Numbered from the stretch's first letter, positions 34,249 through 43,803 are shown. The stretch is 62,045 nt of DNA from Bacteroidota bacterium (GCA_008933835.1 WBUG01000011.1:1-62045), one strand, 5' to 3'. The notes: a model not told the origin generated them from the letters alone. A program made the numbers and translations.

Positions 34249-36456
34249 TCACTTCGATTTCATCTCGTACACGCCGTTCCAATCCTCCGGCGGCGGAGAT
34301 TTCATGAAGCGCTGGGAGCGTTCGAAGTAGAGGTTCGACGGGCCGTCGTCCGGGTCCGTCTGCAGGGCCTGATAGAACTGGTGCATGGCGTCGGCGAACC
34401 GGCGGGCGTGGTAGAGGTCGAGTCCGCGCCGGTATGCCGCGAGCATTTCGAGCCGCGCGGTGTCGGTGAACGAGGCGGCCGCTCCCACCAGTTCGAAGAC
34501 GCGGATGGGCTGCGACTTCCCCTTCACACGGATGAGGTCCAGTTCCCGGCAGAGCATCTCCTCCTTCACCAGTTCATACGTCCGTTCGCTGATCATGATC
34601 TGCGTGCCGTACGTCTTGTTCGCCCCTTCGAGCCGCGAGCCGAGGTTCACCGCGTCGCCGATGACGGTGTAGTCGAACCGGCTCGAGCCGCCCACGTTCC
34701 CGACCACCATCCGGTCGGTGTTCAGTCCCATCCGCACCACCAGTTCCGGTTTCCCTTCGTCCTTCCACCGTTCCGCGATGCGGTGCGTGGCCGTCTGCAT
34801 CTGTAAAGCGGCGCGGCAGGCGTTCAGGGCGTTGTTCGGCAGTTCCACCGGCGCCCCCCAGATGGCCATCACCGCGTCCCCCACGTACTTGTCCAGCGTG
34901 CCGTCGTGCCGGAGGATGATGTCGGTCATCTCGCTCAGGTACTCGTTGAGGAGGTGCACCAGTTCCACGGGGTCCAGCTTCTCGGAGAAGTTCGTGAACC
35001 CGGCGATGTCCGAGAAGAAGACGGTCAGTTCCTTCTTCTCGCCGCCGAGCCGGAGCTTCTCCGGATGGGCGATGAGCTCGTTCACGACGGAAGGATTGAG
35101 GTACTGGCTGAACATCCCCTTGATCATCGTCTTCTGCCGCCGTTCCGTCAGGTACTGGTACACGGCGCTGCCGGCGTAGTTGAGCGCCACGGCGGCGATG
35201 GGGGGCACCACCGGCAGCAGGACGGAGTACGCGGTGAAGGAATGATAAAAGAGGGCGAGCAGTCCGTAGATGAGCAGTCCCGCCACCGCAAGCGCGGCCA
35301 GCTCGTGCAGGTACGCCTTGCCGGTCCGGAGCGTCTTGAGGGCGCTCACGCTGCCGAACGTCACGAAGGAGAGGAGGAGCACCATCAGCGATTCCGCGGC
35401 GGGGGAGAGCCGGCGGATGAACGACCGGTCCATCAGCGTCTGGAGGGCGTTGGCGTGCAGTTCCACGCCGTACATCTGGTTGCGGTCGGCAGCCCCCTCC
35501 TCGGAGACCGAGACGTTGAAGAGGTCCTTCGATTCGGAGAAGTACGGACCGATGAGGACGATCTTGCCGCGGAAGACGCCGTCCTGCAGCAGTCCGAAAT
35601 CGGGGTCGTCGAAGACGTTGATGGAGGTCCGGAGCTCGCGCTCTTCGGTCGTTTCGAATCCGGCGTCGTCCAGCACGTTGACGATGTCGTACTCCGCGAA
35701 GGTCTTTCCGGCGGGACCGTGGTAATTGATGAGCATCGAGATGTCGTCGTACTTCGGAACGGAGAGATCCGGGAGCACGAAGGCGTCATCGTCCACATCG
35801 GTGTGCGCCAGGGAAGGGAGCCCGGCCGCCTTATTATAGACGGCGAAGGCGAACGACGGAATGTAGCGTTCCTGTCCCGGCATCTTGGCGAAGGGCATGT
35901 AGCGCCGGAAGACACCGTCCGCATCGTTGGGCACGAACACGCTCCCCACGGCGCTGTCCGCCGTGAAGAAGATGGAATGGAAGTTCTCCTCCTCGCGTTC
36001 CACCGTCGCCTCGTCCGTGCGCATCGCCGTCTTGCCCGCCACCACCACGTTGCGGCACTCCCGGATGGCGGCGAACAGCTCGTCATCGTGGTGCGGTCCC
36101 CGCACGTCCGGCTGTTCGAACGTGAGGTCGATGCCGATGGCCCGGGCGCCGGCGCGGTTGAGGTTCCGGACCGCGCGGGCGTAGTAGCTGCGAGGGAACG
36201 GATAGCGTTCCGGAACGGTCGTTTCGGACTTGTCCGATATGGAGACGATGATGACGTCCAGTGAATCCTTCGGCAGGGGAAGCGGTCCGCGGCGGGCGAA
36301 GGCGCGGTCGATGAACGAGAGGGAGAGGCGGTCGAACAGACCGAAGGGGACGAGCGCGTCCTGCACGAACACCATCACGCCGAGGGCGATGCCGGCGCTG
36401 ACCGCCAGCCGGGTGAGCCATGCGCGAGAGCGGCGCCGGGACGCGGAGGGTTCCAT
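34249..36456 (-). CDS. CHASE2-domain class III adenylate cyclase
   Basis: A 735-residue membrane cyclase. One N-terminal helix (about 15-38) leads to an extracytoplasmic CHASE2 sensor domain (about 45-320), then three transmembrane helices (about 340-420), a class III cyclase domain (about 470-640) and a TPR-like tail. Both metal aspartates are present (FFSDIAGFT and YVGDAVMA), Lys in LDKYVGD and Thr in DYTVIGDAVN favour ATP, and the transition-state Asn and Arg are in GDAVNLGSRLE. It is the last gene of the operon, 2 bases after the barrel gene, so its sensor domain probably monitors the other three products or the envelope they sit in. Confidence 0.92.
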   Translation of the reverse strand: MEPSASRRRSRAWLTRLAVSAGIALGVMVFVQDALVPFGLFDRLSLSFIDRAFARRGPLPLPKDSLDVIIVSISDKSETTVPERYPFPRSYYARAVRNLNRAGARAIGIDLTFEQPDVRGPHHDDELFAAIRECRNVVVAGKTAMRTDEATVEREEENFHSIFFTADSAVGSVFVPNDADGVFRRYMPFAKMPGQERYIPSFAFAVYNKAAGLPSLAHTDVDDDAFVLPDLSVPKYDDISMLINYHGPAGKTFAEYDIVNVLDDAGFETTEERELRTSINVFDDPDFGLLQDGVFRGKIVLIGPYFSESKDLFNVSVSEEGAADRNQMYGVELHANALQTLMDRSFIRRLSPAAESLMVLLLSFVTFGSVSALKTLRTGKAYLHELAALAVAGLLIYGLLALFYHSFTAYSVLLPVVPPIAAVALNYAGSAVYQYLTERRQKTMIKGMFSQYLNPSVVNELIAHPEKLRLGGEKKELTVFFSDIAGFTNFSEKLDPVELVHLLNEYLSEMTDIILRHDGTLDKYVGDAVMAIWGAPVELPNNALNACRAALQMQTATHRIAERWKDEGKPELVVRMGLNTDRMVVGNVGGSSRFDYTVIGDAVNLGSRLEGANKTYGTQIMISERTYELVKEEMLCRELDLIRVKGKSQPIRVFELVGAAASFTDTARLEMLAAYRRGLDLYHARRFADAMHQFYQALQTDPDDGPSNLYFERSQRFMKSPPPEDWNGVYEMKSK

Positions 36457-36458
36457 CG

Positions 36459-38813
36459 TCAGAAGTCGATGCGGTACAGCAGGCTGACGAACGAATCGTT
36501 CCGGCTCGTCAGCGAGGCGAGGGCCGAAGAGGTGTTGCGGATGAACTGCGCCTGCAGCACGGCGGTCTGATGTTCCGTGATCTGGTACTGCAGGCTCGAT
36601 TCGAGCAGCAGGCGTCCCAGGTCGCCGAACGTCGGCGCGGCGGTGGCGGTGAGGCGGAGGATGTCGCGGTAGAGCAAGTAGCGCGCGCTGAGCGTGACGG
36701 TCTGGTACGCCATCGAACCTTCCGTCACCGCGCCCAGCGAATCGGCCTGGGGGAACGACAGGCTGCTCAGCGAGAGTCCGGCGGTGCTCTCCAGCCGGTC
36801 GGTGTGCGCCGTGTTCACCAGCAGCACGGTGTTGAGGGTGGAAACGTCCTGCTGCTTCGGTGTCCGGTCGTCCTTGGAGGAGACGTCGATGTTCAGCGTG
36901 AGATTGTGCCGTCCCCAGTACGAGAAGTCGTACGAGGTCTGCAGGTACCAGCGGTTCGTACGGTCGTCGATGGCCCGGAGGGCGATCTGCGCCGCCACGC
37001 CGGCGGTGTCGAGCGGATCGATGGGATTGCTGTTCCGGTTCAGGCCGTACCCCACCGTCACGTTCGGCCAGGAGCGCGCCGGGTAGTACGAGACGGACGA
37101 GTTCACCGTCGTGTAGGTGGTGGTGGCGATCTCGGTGCCGGAGGTGTTGTTGGCCAGACGCTCGTAGCTGGCGGAGAGGAAGAGGCGGTTGTCCAGCAGC
37201 CGCAGTCGGTCGGACACGTTGAATCCGCGGATGTCGCGCCGGATGGTGGTGGCGCCGAACGACGTGTAGTCCTTCCCGTGGAAGAGGTACGACGCCTTGA
37301 GGTAGTTGCCGAAGTAGTTGAACGCCAGCGCCGTCTCGTACACCAGCGACGTGAGCCCGCGCGGGTCCAGCGGCGCGAGGTTCTCGTTCACCGTCAGGAA
37401 CGGACGGGCGAACGGCATGATGCGTTTCAGGTCCGCCCCCTCGGATGCGGAGAGCGTTCCCCGGGCCACCGCGGCGTCGATGCTGTCTTCGTTGAACTCC
37501 GTCACCGAGATGTCGACGTTGTTCATGCTCAAGGCGCTCTGCGCCGTCAGTTCGATGCGCCGGTTGTCGAAGCCCACCATCAGGTCGGTGCCGAACACGA
37601 CGTTCTCCTGCGGACGGACGGTGAGGGGCTGGTTGGCGTCGAAGGCGTCCTTCGACTTCAGGTAGGTGAAGCCCCACTGGAACCGCTCGCCTGCGCCGAA
37701 GCTGGGCCGTACGACGGTCATCTCCCGCTTCAGGGTCTGCACGGCCCCGTTCGATTCCACCCGCCGCAGCACTTCACCCCCGGCGACGTTGAGATTGAAC
37801 GCGCCGAGCAGCAGGTCGGCGGTGTAGCCTCGGATGCGCCGTCCGTCCATCATCGTGTACGGGAAGCGCGGATACGCGTCGCCGAGGCCGAGCCGGACAT
37901 ACCGCGCGTCGAGCCCGATGAAGTACCGGTTCTGCGGCTGGTTCTCCGGCCGCTCTTCGGAGGTGACCGTGAGGTTCGTCTGCGCCTTCAGGAAGTCGAG
38001 GTACACCGCCTGTGCCCGCACATCGAGCCGGTTGTACGTCTTGGCGGTGCCTTTGATGTTCTCGCGGCGTGTCTCGGCCTGCGCGTTGCCGAACGCGCGG
38101 AACGATTCGCGGATCTCTTCAGCCTCCTGTTCGGTCACCACCTGGAAACCGCGGGTCACGCTCGAGAGGGGGGCCCCCGATGCGTCGAACGAACGCACTT
38201 CCAGGTTCGCCCCGCCGGAGAGCAGTCCGGGGGGAATGGCTTCCGGCGGTACGATGAGCAGGTCGTCGAACAGCACCGCGCTCCCGGACAGGTCCACGCC
38301 GTTCAGCATCACCGTCGTCCGTCCCTTGTCGGTCCGTTCGTCCGCGAAGACGAACGAGACGGAGATGTACGTCTCTCCCTCGGTGATGCGTTCCCCCTCC
38401 TCCGGACTGAGCACGATCAGTTCCGACGCCTCGGCGGCGGTGACCATGAGACGGGCGGGGTTCACTTCCGGATTCTCGGACGGGAAGGTCTCCGTGCCGC
38501 CGTTCTGGTCGAGCGCGGAGATGTAGTACTCCACGAACGGCGCCTGGACGTCGGCGGCGGGGATCTCGACGGAGGCGGAATCGCGGCCCACCGGCATCTC
38601 CACGGCGCGGTACTCGCTGGCGCCGAAGGCGCGGTAATGGAGGACGACGCGGACGAGCGGAACGGAGGGGCCGAGTTCGACGGAGAGACGGACGGGGCGG
38701 CGTTCCTCGGCGGTCAGCGGACGGACCGAACGGAGGACGGTGTTGACCTGCGGATGGAGCAGCGCCGGCACGACACAGCACACGAACAGTGAACGGAGGA
38801 GCGCTTGCAGCAT
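36459..38813 (-). CDS. outer-membrane beta-barrel protein with N-terminal adhesion-like module
   Basis: A 784-residue exported protein; M at 38813 begins the signal peptide (MLQALLRSLFVCCVV). Residues about 54-124 form a beta-sandwich module (VEIPAADVQAPFVEYY, ETFPSENPEVNPARL) that is clearly related to the C-terminal module of the neighbouring FecR protein. A second beta domain covers about 128-235 (SPEEGERITEGETYISVSF), and a helix-rich linker about 240-280. From about 300 to the end there are repeated amphipathic strands with aromatic girdles, ending FVSLLYRIDF, as expected of an outer-membrane barrel with a terminal Phe. I recognise no named family. Confidence 0.72.
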   Translation of the reverse strand: MLQALLRSLFVCCVVPALLHPQVNTVLRSVRPLTAEERRPVRLSVELGPSVPLVRVVLHYRAFGASEYRAVEMPVGRDSASVEIPAADVQAPFVEYYISALDQNGGTETFPSENPEVNPARLMVTAAEASELIVLSPEEGERITEGETYISVSFVFADERTDKGRTTVMLNGVDLSGSAVLFDDLLIVPPEAIPPGLLSGGANLEVRSFDASGAPLSSVTRGFQVVTEQEAEEIRESFRAFGNAQAETRRENIKGTAKTYNRLDVRAQAVYLDFLKAQTNLTVTSEERPENQPQNRYFIGLDARYVRLGLGDAYPRFPYTMMDGRRIRGYTADLLLGAFNLNVAGGEVLRRVESNGAVQTLKREMTVVRPSFGAGERFQWGFTYLKSKDAFDANQPLTVRPQENVVFGTDLMVGFDNRRIELTAQSALSMNNVDISVTEFNEDSIDAAVARGTLSASEGADLKRIMPFARPFLTVNENLAPLDPRGLTSLVYETALAFNYFGNYLKASYLFHGKDYTSFGATTIRRDIRGFNVSDRLRLLDNRLFLSASYERLANNTSGTEIATTTYTTVNSSVSYYPARSWPNVTVGYGLNRNSNPIDPLDTAGVAAQIALRAIDDRTNRWYLQTSYDFSYWGRHNLTLNIDVSSKDDRTPKQQDVSTLNTVLLVNTAHTDRLESTAGLSLSSLSFPQADSLGAVTEGSMAYQTVTLSARYLLYRDILRLTATAAPTFGDLGRLLLESSLQYQITEHQTAVLQAQFIRNTSSALASLTSRNDSFVSLLYRIDF

Positions 38814-38908
38814 CGGATTGGCGGACGGTGGTGGAAAAAAGAACGCTTGCAATCTATCAAAACGACGATAGAGTTGCAAGCGTCCGGGGAACGCGCCGTA
38901 CCGCAGGG

Positions 38909-39988
38909 TCACTTATATTCGATGACCATCGTCTTCTTCTTGCCGCTCGGATCGGTGAACTCGATGCGCAGTTCGTTCTTCGCTCCGGCCTGCACCGGCA
39001 GCACCACGGGATTCGTCTCCGGCGACTGCGACGGCGAAGTGAACGTGGAGCCGTCGTTCAGTTTCAGCAGCGCGAACACCTGCATCGTCGGCGCGAAGAC
39101 GTCCGCCGCCGGGATGACGAAGCGGTTCGAACGTCCCGAGAAGACCGTGCGCAGCGGCTTGTACTCTCCGTCCGGTTTCCCGCGGTAGAAGAGGGCGAAG
39201 TCCGCCACGGACTTCGTCAGCGAATCGAGCGGCAGCGACGACTGCGTCACCTCCACGGTCACGGTCATCTCGCGGTTCTCCTTCGCCGGCGGCGCACTGA
39301 CCGCCATGCCGAGCGAGATGCCGGTCTGGGAGGTCGAGCCGGTGTCCGGTACGGCGTTCGAACCTTCGTTCTTTCCGCTGTCGGACGGCGCGGGGGAGGA
39401 CTGGTTCAGGAGCCGTTTCTCCTCGTCGCTCGAAGACGCGACGCGGATGGTGCCGTCGGACATCGAGTACGCGGTCTGGCCGCCGTTCACGCTGGCGATG
39501 AAGTTCGAGAGGAGGTTCTTCAGGTCCACGGTGCCGCTGCCGAGGATGAGGACGTCGTTGCTGTCCTGTCCGGCGATGAGCAGTCCGCCGGTGCCGCGGA
39601 TGGACGCGACGCTGGTGGGGGTGGAGAACTCGAACTTCTCGTTCGGCCGTTTCTTCACGTTGAAGCCGAGCTCGCCGCGGTCCAGATGCACGTTCTTCGA
39701 GAACTCCCCTTTGGCGATCTCGCCGCTGATGGTGACCTCGGACTTCTCCTGCACCCGCAGGACGGAGTTCTCGAGGAACTTCACGATGGCGAACGAGCTC
39801 TCGCCGGTGCGGACCTGGTCTCCGGCCGCGAGCGGCGTGGCGGGTTTGGCCTTCGCCCACTCCTTGTCGCCGGCCTTCACGTCCACCGCGCCGACCGGTT
39901 TGAACACGGTGGCGATGGTGCGCTTCTTCTGTGCCTCCGCCGCCGCGAACAGCACGAGCGACGCCAGCACGATGACGATGGTCTTCAT
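38909..39988 (-). CDS. secreted FecR-domain protein with barrel-shared C-terminal module
   Basis: A 359-residue exported protein (signal peptide 1-19, ends AAAEA-Q) starting at 39988. Residues about 25-150 are a FecR domain: GDQVRTGESSFAIVKFLENS, a VHLDRGELGFNV strand and a TSVASIRGTGG strand. A Ser/Asn-rich linker follows (about 185-235). Residues about 262-331 form a module (FVIPAADVFAPTMQ, TFTSPSQSPETNPVVL) matching residues 54-124 of the next gene's barrel protein. It lacks the inner-membrane anchor of iron-siderophore FecR regulators and has no sigma gene alongside, so it is more likely a periplasmic or surface structural/sensory protein. Confidence 0.85.
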   Translation of the reverse strand: MKTIVIVLASLVLFAAAEAQKKRTIATVFKPVGAVDVKAGDKEWAKAKPATPLAAGDQVRTGESSFAIVKFLENSVLRVQEKSEVTISGEIAKGEFSKNVHLDRGELGFNVKKRPNEKFEFSTPTSVASIRGTGGLLIAGQDSNDVLILGSGTVDLKNLLSNFIASVNGGQTAYSMSDGTIRVASSSDEEKRLLNQSSPAPSDSGKNEGSNAVPDTGSTSQTGISLGMAVSAPPAKENREMTVTVEVTQSSLPLDSLTKSVADFALFYRGKPDGEYKPLRTVFSGRSNRFVIPAADVFAPTMQVFALLKLNDGSTFTSPSQSPETNPVVLPVQAGAKNELRIEFTDPSGKKKTMVIEYK

Positions 39989-40002
39989 GGTCGTTCCCTT
40001 CC

Positions 40003-41142
40003 TTAATCCTCGATGCGCACCGAGGTGATGCGCTCTTTGTTCTCCGTCAGGAGCCGCTGCAGGTCCTGCGACGTGATGCGGACGCCGTTCAGCAGGATGC
40101 CGTTCGCGTTGATCTGCAGGTTCATGTCCTGGATGGCGTTGAAGACGGTCTGGAACTCCCCGCTGGAGAGGGCGTTCTGGAGCATGTTCACCACCACCTG
40201 GCCCTGCGGGTCGGCGACGACGAACGAACGGACGGTGCGCAGCGGCTCGACCTCGACTCCGAACGCGGTCCGAAGACCGTCCAGCACCACGACGTACATC
40301 TTCCCGCGTTCGAGCTGGCGCGGTCCGCGGAGGAACTCCACGCCGAATCGCGCGGCGGCGGACTGCGGATAGGTGAAGGTGGAGAGGTTCCCCGATTCTT
40401 TCCGGCTGATGCGGACCTGCAGGTGCGGGTCCGATGCGCTCACGGCGTCTTCGAGGGACTGATGCTCGGGACGCTTCTCGTACACGGAGAGCATCACGGC
40501 GCGCGTGTCGTACGTCCACTGGAACTGCGGGAAGGGGGTCGGATAGACGTAGCCGTTGTTGAACGGAACGTCGAGCACGGCGGTGGTGGGATTGGTGACG
40601 TTCACCGAACGGTCGATCTGCACCGGCGGTTCGCTCTTCGCGGCGCCGCCGACGGAATCGACGGTGACGACGATGCGGATCTCGTACAGACCGGAGGGGG
40701 CCCGGCCGCCGCTCACCGGGTCCATGATGCGGTCCTTCAGTTTCTTCTTCAGGTCCTCATTGATGGTCACCGACAGGTCGATGTCCGACGACGGGTCGTC
40801 GGCGTCCTTGCTCGTGAAGAGACGGCCGGTCTCGGGGACGAGGAACGGCTTCTTCGTCCGGGCGGGACCGAAGAACATCGGCGTTCGGGTCCGGTCCTCC
40901 TCCAGCGTCACGTACGCCTCGATCTCCATGCTCACCTTCACCGGTACGCGGGGTGAGGTGAGATTGAGGATGTTCAGCGAGAAGGTGGAGGGGGAGAAGG
41001 TCTTGATCTTCTCCGCCAACGGATCGACGAGCACCGACGCGTTGATGATGTCGGCGTCCGTGATGACCGGAACGACGGAGATGGACGGCTGGGCGAACGC
41101 CAGCGATGAGCACAGTACGGCGCTGAGAACGAACCGCTTCAT
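40003..41142 (-). CDS. secreted protein of unknown function, first gene of the CHASE2 operon
   Basis: A 379-residue protein with a signal peptide (MKRFVLSAVLCSSLAFA-Q) and no recognised domain. Three parts can be seen: a beta-rich N-terminal half (PSTFSLNILNLTSPRVPVKV, a long-strand pattern), a central segment with PFNNGYVYPTPFPQFQWTYD, and a C-terminal helical part (NMLQNALSSGEFQTVFNAIQDM) followed by short strands. The start at 41142 has an excellent ribosome-binding site (AAGGAGGAAATCCC). It is 14 bases before the FecR gene in the same operon, and its promoter carries a CRP-like palindrome. Confidence 0.8.
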   Translation of the reverse strand: MKRFVLSAVLCSSLAFAQPSISVVPVITDADIINASVLVDPLAEKIKTFSPSTFSLNILNLTSPRVPVKVSMEIEAYVTLEEDRTRTPMFFGPARTKKPFLVPETGRLFTSKDADDPSSDIDLSVTINEDLKKKLKDRIMDPVSGGRAPSGLYEIRIVVTVDSVGGAAKSEPPVQIDRSVNVTNPTTAVLDVPFNNGYVYPTPFPQFQWTYDTRAVMLSVYEKRPEHQSLEDAVSASDPHLQVRISRKESGNLSTFTYPQSAAARFGVEFLRGPRQLERGKMYVVVLDGLRTAFGVEVEPLRTVRSFVVADPQGQVVVNMLQNALSSGEFQTVFNAIQDMNLQINANGILLNGVRITSQDLQRLLTENKERITSVRIED

Positions 41143-41168
41143 GGGATTTCCTCCTTATACCGACGGAT

Positions 41169-41210
41169 AAAATACCGTTTTTCCGGTACCAACATGTGTC
41201 AATTGTCACG
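41169..41210 (-). promoter_or_regulatory. promoter of the CHASE2 operon with CRP-like operator
   Basis: On the minus strand a TATTTT -10 (41174-41169) has no matching -35 at 17 bases (ACATGT). In its place lies CGTGACAATTGACACA (41210-41195), close to the CRP consensus TGTGA-N6-TCACA (read on the plus strand as TGTGT-CAATTG-TCACG, two mismatches). Its centre falls about 40.5 bases before the predicted start (near 41162), the position of a class II activator. Confidence 0.45.
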
Positions 41211-41253
41211 TCCCCGCGGTCGGAACACCGTAACGCCGCCGAACGGCCCGGTT

Positions 41254-42615
41254 TTAGCCGAAGATATCGTTATAGAGGACGAAGAGCATGAACGTGAGCA
41301 GGATGGCCATGCCCGCCTGCTGGATGCGTATCTGCACGGTGTGAGGGAGAGGCTTCCGCGCGATGAGTTCGTAGAGGAGCACGATGAAGTGGCCTCCGTC
41401 GAGCGCCGGGAAGGGAAGGATGTTCATCACCGCCAGCGAGATGCTCAGCAGCGCCATGAACGCGAGGAAGCTCACGACGCCCGACTCGGCGCTGCGCGTG
41501 GCCATCTGCGCGATCTTCACCGGTCCGCCGACCGACTTCGAGAACTCCGCCTTTCCCGCCACCAGCTGCCAGATGGAGTGCGCGAAGAGCGACGTCGCCG
41601 TGACGGTCTGCTGCACCCCTTTCGGGAACGATTCGAACAGTCCGTACCGCACGACGGTCACGGGACCGGTGTAGCGGGCGGTGACGCTGACGCCGATGAG
41701 CCCTTCGGCGGAGGGCGTCACCGGTACGGTGCGCATGCTCCCTTCTCGTCCGATGAGGAGCGACACCTCCGTGCCGGGATGGGCGCGGATGATGCGGATG
41801 ACCTGCTCCTGGTTCACCACCTTCTCGCCGTTGATGGAGAGGATGACGTCGCCCGGCAGCAGTCCTGCCGCTTCCGCCGGTCTCCCTCCGATGACCTCCA
41901 CGATCACCGCCTCGGTGTGGTCCGGAACGATTCCGAAGGTGCTTTCGCCGATCTCCGGTATGTCGTTCCGGGAGATGGAGAGGGTCCGCTCGGCGCCGCC
42001 GCGCAGCACCGCCATCGTGATGTCCTGGCCGATGAAGTCGAAGTAGACGGCGGACTGGATGGCGTCCCAATGGTCCATCGTGCGTCCGTTCACGGAGAGG
42101 ATGCGGTCGCCGGCGAGCAGTCCCGCCTTCTCCGCCGGGGAATCCTTCACCACCATCCCGATCCCGGTGGTCTGCATGCTCGATTCGCCCTGCACGTAGT
42201 TGATGCCCCAGAAGATGCCGACCGCGAGCACGATGTTCATGATGACGCCGGCGGTGATGACGATCATCCGTTTCCACACCGGCTTCGCACGGTACTCCCA
42301 CGGCTGCGGTTCGCTTCCGGCGCTCTCCGTGTCCAGGCTCTCGTCCACCATCCCGGCGATCTTCACGTAACCGCCGATGGGGAACGCCGCGACGCGGTAG
42401 TCCGTGTGGTCACCCAGGTCGATGGTCTCCGGCAGCCTTCCGAACGTGAAGCCGGTGATGCGGTTCCAGCCGAAGAGCCGGTTCCCCATCCCCAGCGCGA
42501 AGACGTCGGCGCGCATGCCGCACGCCACCGCCGCGAGGAAGTGGCCGAGTTCGTGCACGAACACGAGCACGCCGATGGTGATGAGGAAATAGAGGGTGGT
42601 CGAAAGGAACTCCAT
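41254..42615 (-). CDS. rseP: RseP-type site-2 zinc metalloprotease
   Basis: Intramembrane protease that cuts anti-sigma factors or signal-peptide remnants. The 453-residue protein has HELGH (H21, E22, H25) in the first transmembrane helix, two tandem PDZ domains (about 120-210 and 215-300) and the second active-site motif PFPALDGGHF near the C-terminus. It lies 18 bases after dxr, a common neighbour. It could process the anti-sigma factor at 620-1003, but that is a guess. Confidence 0.95.
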   Translation of the reverse strand: MEFLSTTLYFLITIGVLVFVHELGHFLAAVACGMRADVFALGMGNRLFGWNRITGFTFGRLPETIDLGDHTDYRVAAFPIGGYVKIAGMVDESLDTESAGSEPQPWEYRAKPVWKRMIVITAGVIMNIVLAVGIFWGINYVQGESSMQTTGIGMVVKDSPAEKAGLLAGDRILSVNGRTMDHWDAIQSAVYFDFIGQDITMAVLRGGAERTLSISRNDIPEIGESTFGIVPDHTEAVIVEVIGGRPAEAAGLLPGDVILSINGEKVVNQEQVIRIIRAHPGTEVSLLIGREGSMRTVPVTPSAEGLIGVSVTARYTGPVTVVRYGLFESFPKGVQQTVTATSLFAHSIWQLVAGKAEFSKSVGGPVKIAQMATRSAESGVVSFLAFMALLSISLAVMNILPFPALDGGHFIVLLYELIARKPLPHTVQIRIQQAGMAILLTFMLFVLYNDIFG

Positions 42616-42633
42616 AACGGTCCGGGTCTGGTG

Positions 42634-43794
42634 TCAGAATGTGGAAAGGATGTCGCGGGTCCATCCGTCTGCTTCAACAATATCTTCGAGCGTCGGGTTC
42701 TCGCGGAGCACGTGCCGGTCCATCGCGGTCTCGATGAGCACCGGGATCTGCGTGAACGGGACCGCGCCGGCCAGGAACCGGGCGACCGCCACTTCGTTGG
42801 CGGCGTTGAGCACCGCCGGCATCGTGCCGCCGGCGCGCAGGGCGTCGTACGCCAGCCGAAGACAGGGGAACCGCTCCGTGTCGGGGGAAAAGAAGGTCAT
42901 CTCGCGGAGGGAGGGAAAATCGACCCGGCGGGTCGGGGTCGGGAAGCGGTCGGGATAGGTGAGGGCGTACTGGATGGGAATGGTCATGTCCGGCACCCCG
43001 AGCTGCGCCTTCACGGAACCGTCCGCGAACTCCACCATCGAATGGATGATGGACTGCGGATGCACCACCACGTCGATGCGTTCCGCCGGCATGCCGAAGA
43101 GCCAGTGCGCTTCGATCACCTCCAGCCCTTTGTTCATCAGCGTCGCGGAATCGATGGTGATCTTGCTTCCCATGGACCAGTTGGGATGCTTCAGCGCCTG
43201 CTCCACCGTCACCGTCCGGAGCTCGTTCGCGCTGAGGGAACGGAACGGTCCGCCGGAGGCGGTGAGGATGATCCGGGTGACGCTCCCCGCCGGTTCGCCG
43301 GTGAGACATTGGAAGATGGCGGAATGCTCGCTGTCCACCGGCAGGAGGCGGACGTTGTGCCGCTCCGCCAGGGGCATCATCACGGAACCCGCCACGACGA
43401 GGGTCTCTTTGTTCGCCAGGGCGATCCGTTTGCCGGCGGTGATGGCGTCGACCGTGGGACGAAGTCCCGCGAAACCGACCAGGGCGCTCACCACAGTGTC
43501 GACCTCGGTGCGGCGGACCACGTCGCTCAATCCTTCCGGACCGGTCAGCACTTCCACCTCCGGTCCGCAGCGGCTGCGGACCGTCTCCGCGGCCGCCGGA
43601 TCGAGCACGACGACCCCTTTCGGACGGAACCGTTCCACCTGCCGCAGGAGGAGAGGGATATTGTTGTTGACGGTCAGATACGCCGCCGTGAACCGGTCCG
43701 GATAGGAGGCGATGACCTCCAGTGTCTGGGTGCCGATGGAGCCGGTGGAACCGAGGATGGCGATGTTCTGGTGCAAACGGACCTTCACGTTCAT
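42634..43794 (-). CDS. dxr: 1-deoxy-D-xylulose-5-phosphate reductoisomerase
   Basis: Second step of the MEP isoprenoid pathway, making 2-C-methyl-D-erythritol 4-phosphate with NADPH. The 386-residue protein has the nucleotide-binding GSTGSIGTQTLEV, the metal/substrate loop PVDSEHSAIFQCL, ASGGPFR and the NPKWSMGxKITIDSATLMNKGLE region (here HPNWSMGSKITIDSATLM). Together with ispE in this window it indicates the MEP route. The predicted promoter puts the transcription start about three bases before its ATG. Confidence 0.97.
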   Translation of the reverse strand: MNVKVRLHQNIAILGSTGSIGTQTLEVIASYPDRFTAAYLTVNNNIPLLLRQVERFRPKGVVVLDPAAAETVRSRCGPEVEVLTGPEGLSDVVRRTEVDTVVSALVGFAGLRPTVDAITAGKRIALANKETLVVAGSVMMPLAERHNVRLLPVDSEHSAIFQCLTGEPAGSVTRIILTASGGPFRSLSANELRTVTVEQALKHPNWSMGSKITIDSATLMNKGLEVIEAHWLFGMPAERIDVVVHPQSIIHSMVEFADGSVKAQLGVPDMTIPIQYALTYPDRFPTPTRRVDFPSLREMTFFSPDTERFPCLRLAYDALRAGGTMPAVLNAANEVAVARFLAGAVPFTQIPVLIETAMDRHVLRENPTLEDIVEADGWTRDILSTF

Positions 43795-43803
43795 TGATGC
43801 GAC

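Noticed and set aside
41194-43797. Plus-strand open frame of 867 codons opposite rseP and dxr
   Set aside because: rseP and dxr are unmistakable on the minus strand; the frame has no recognisable content.
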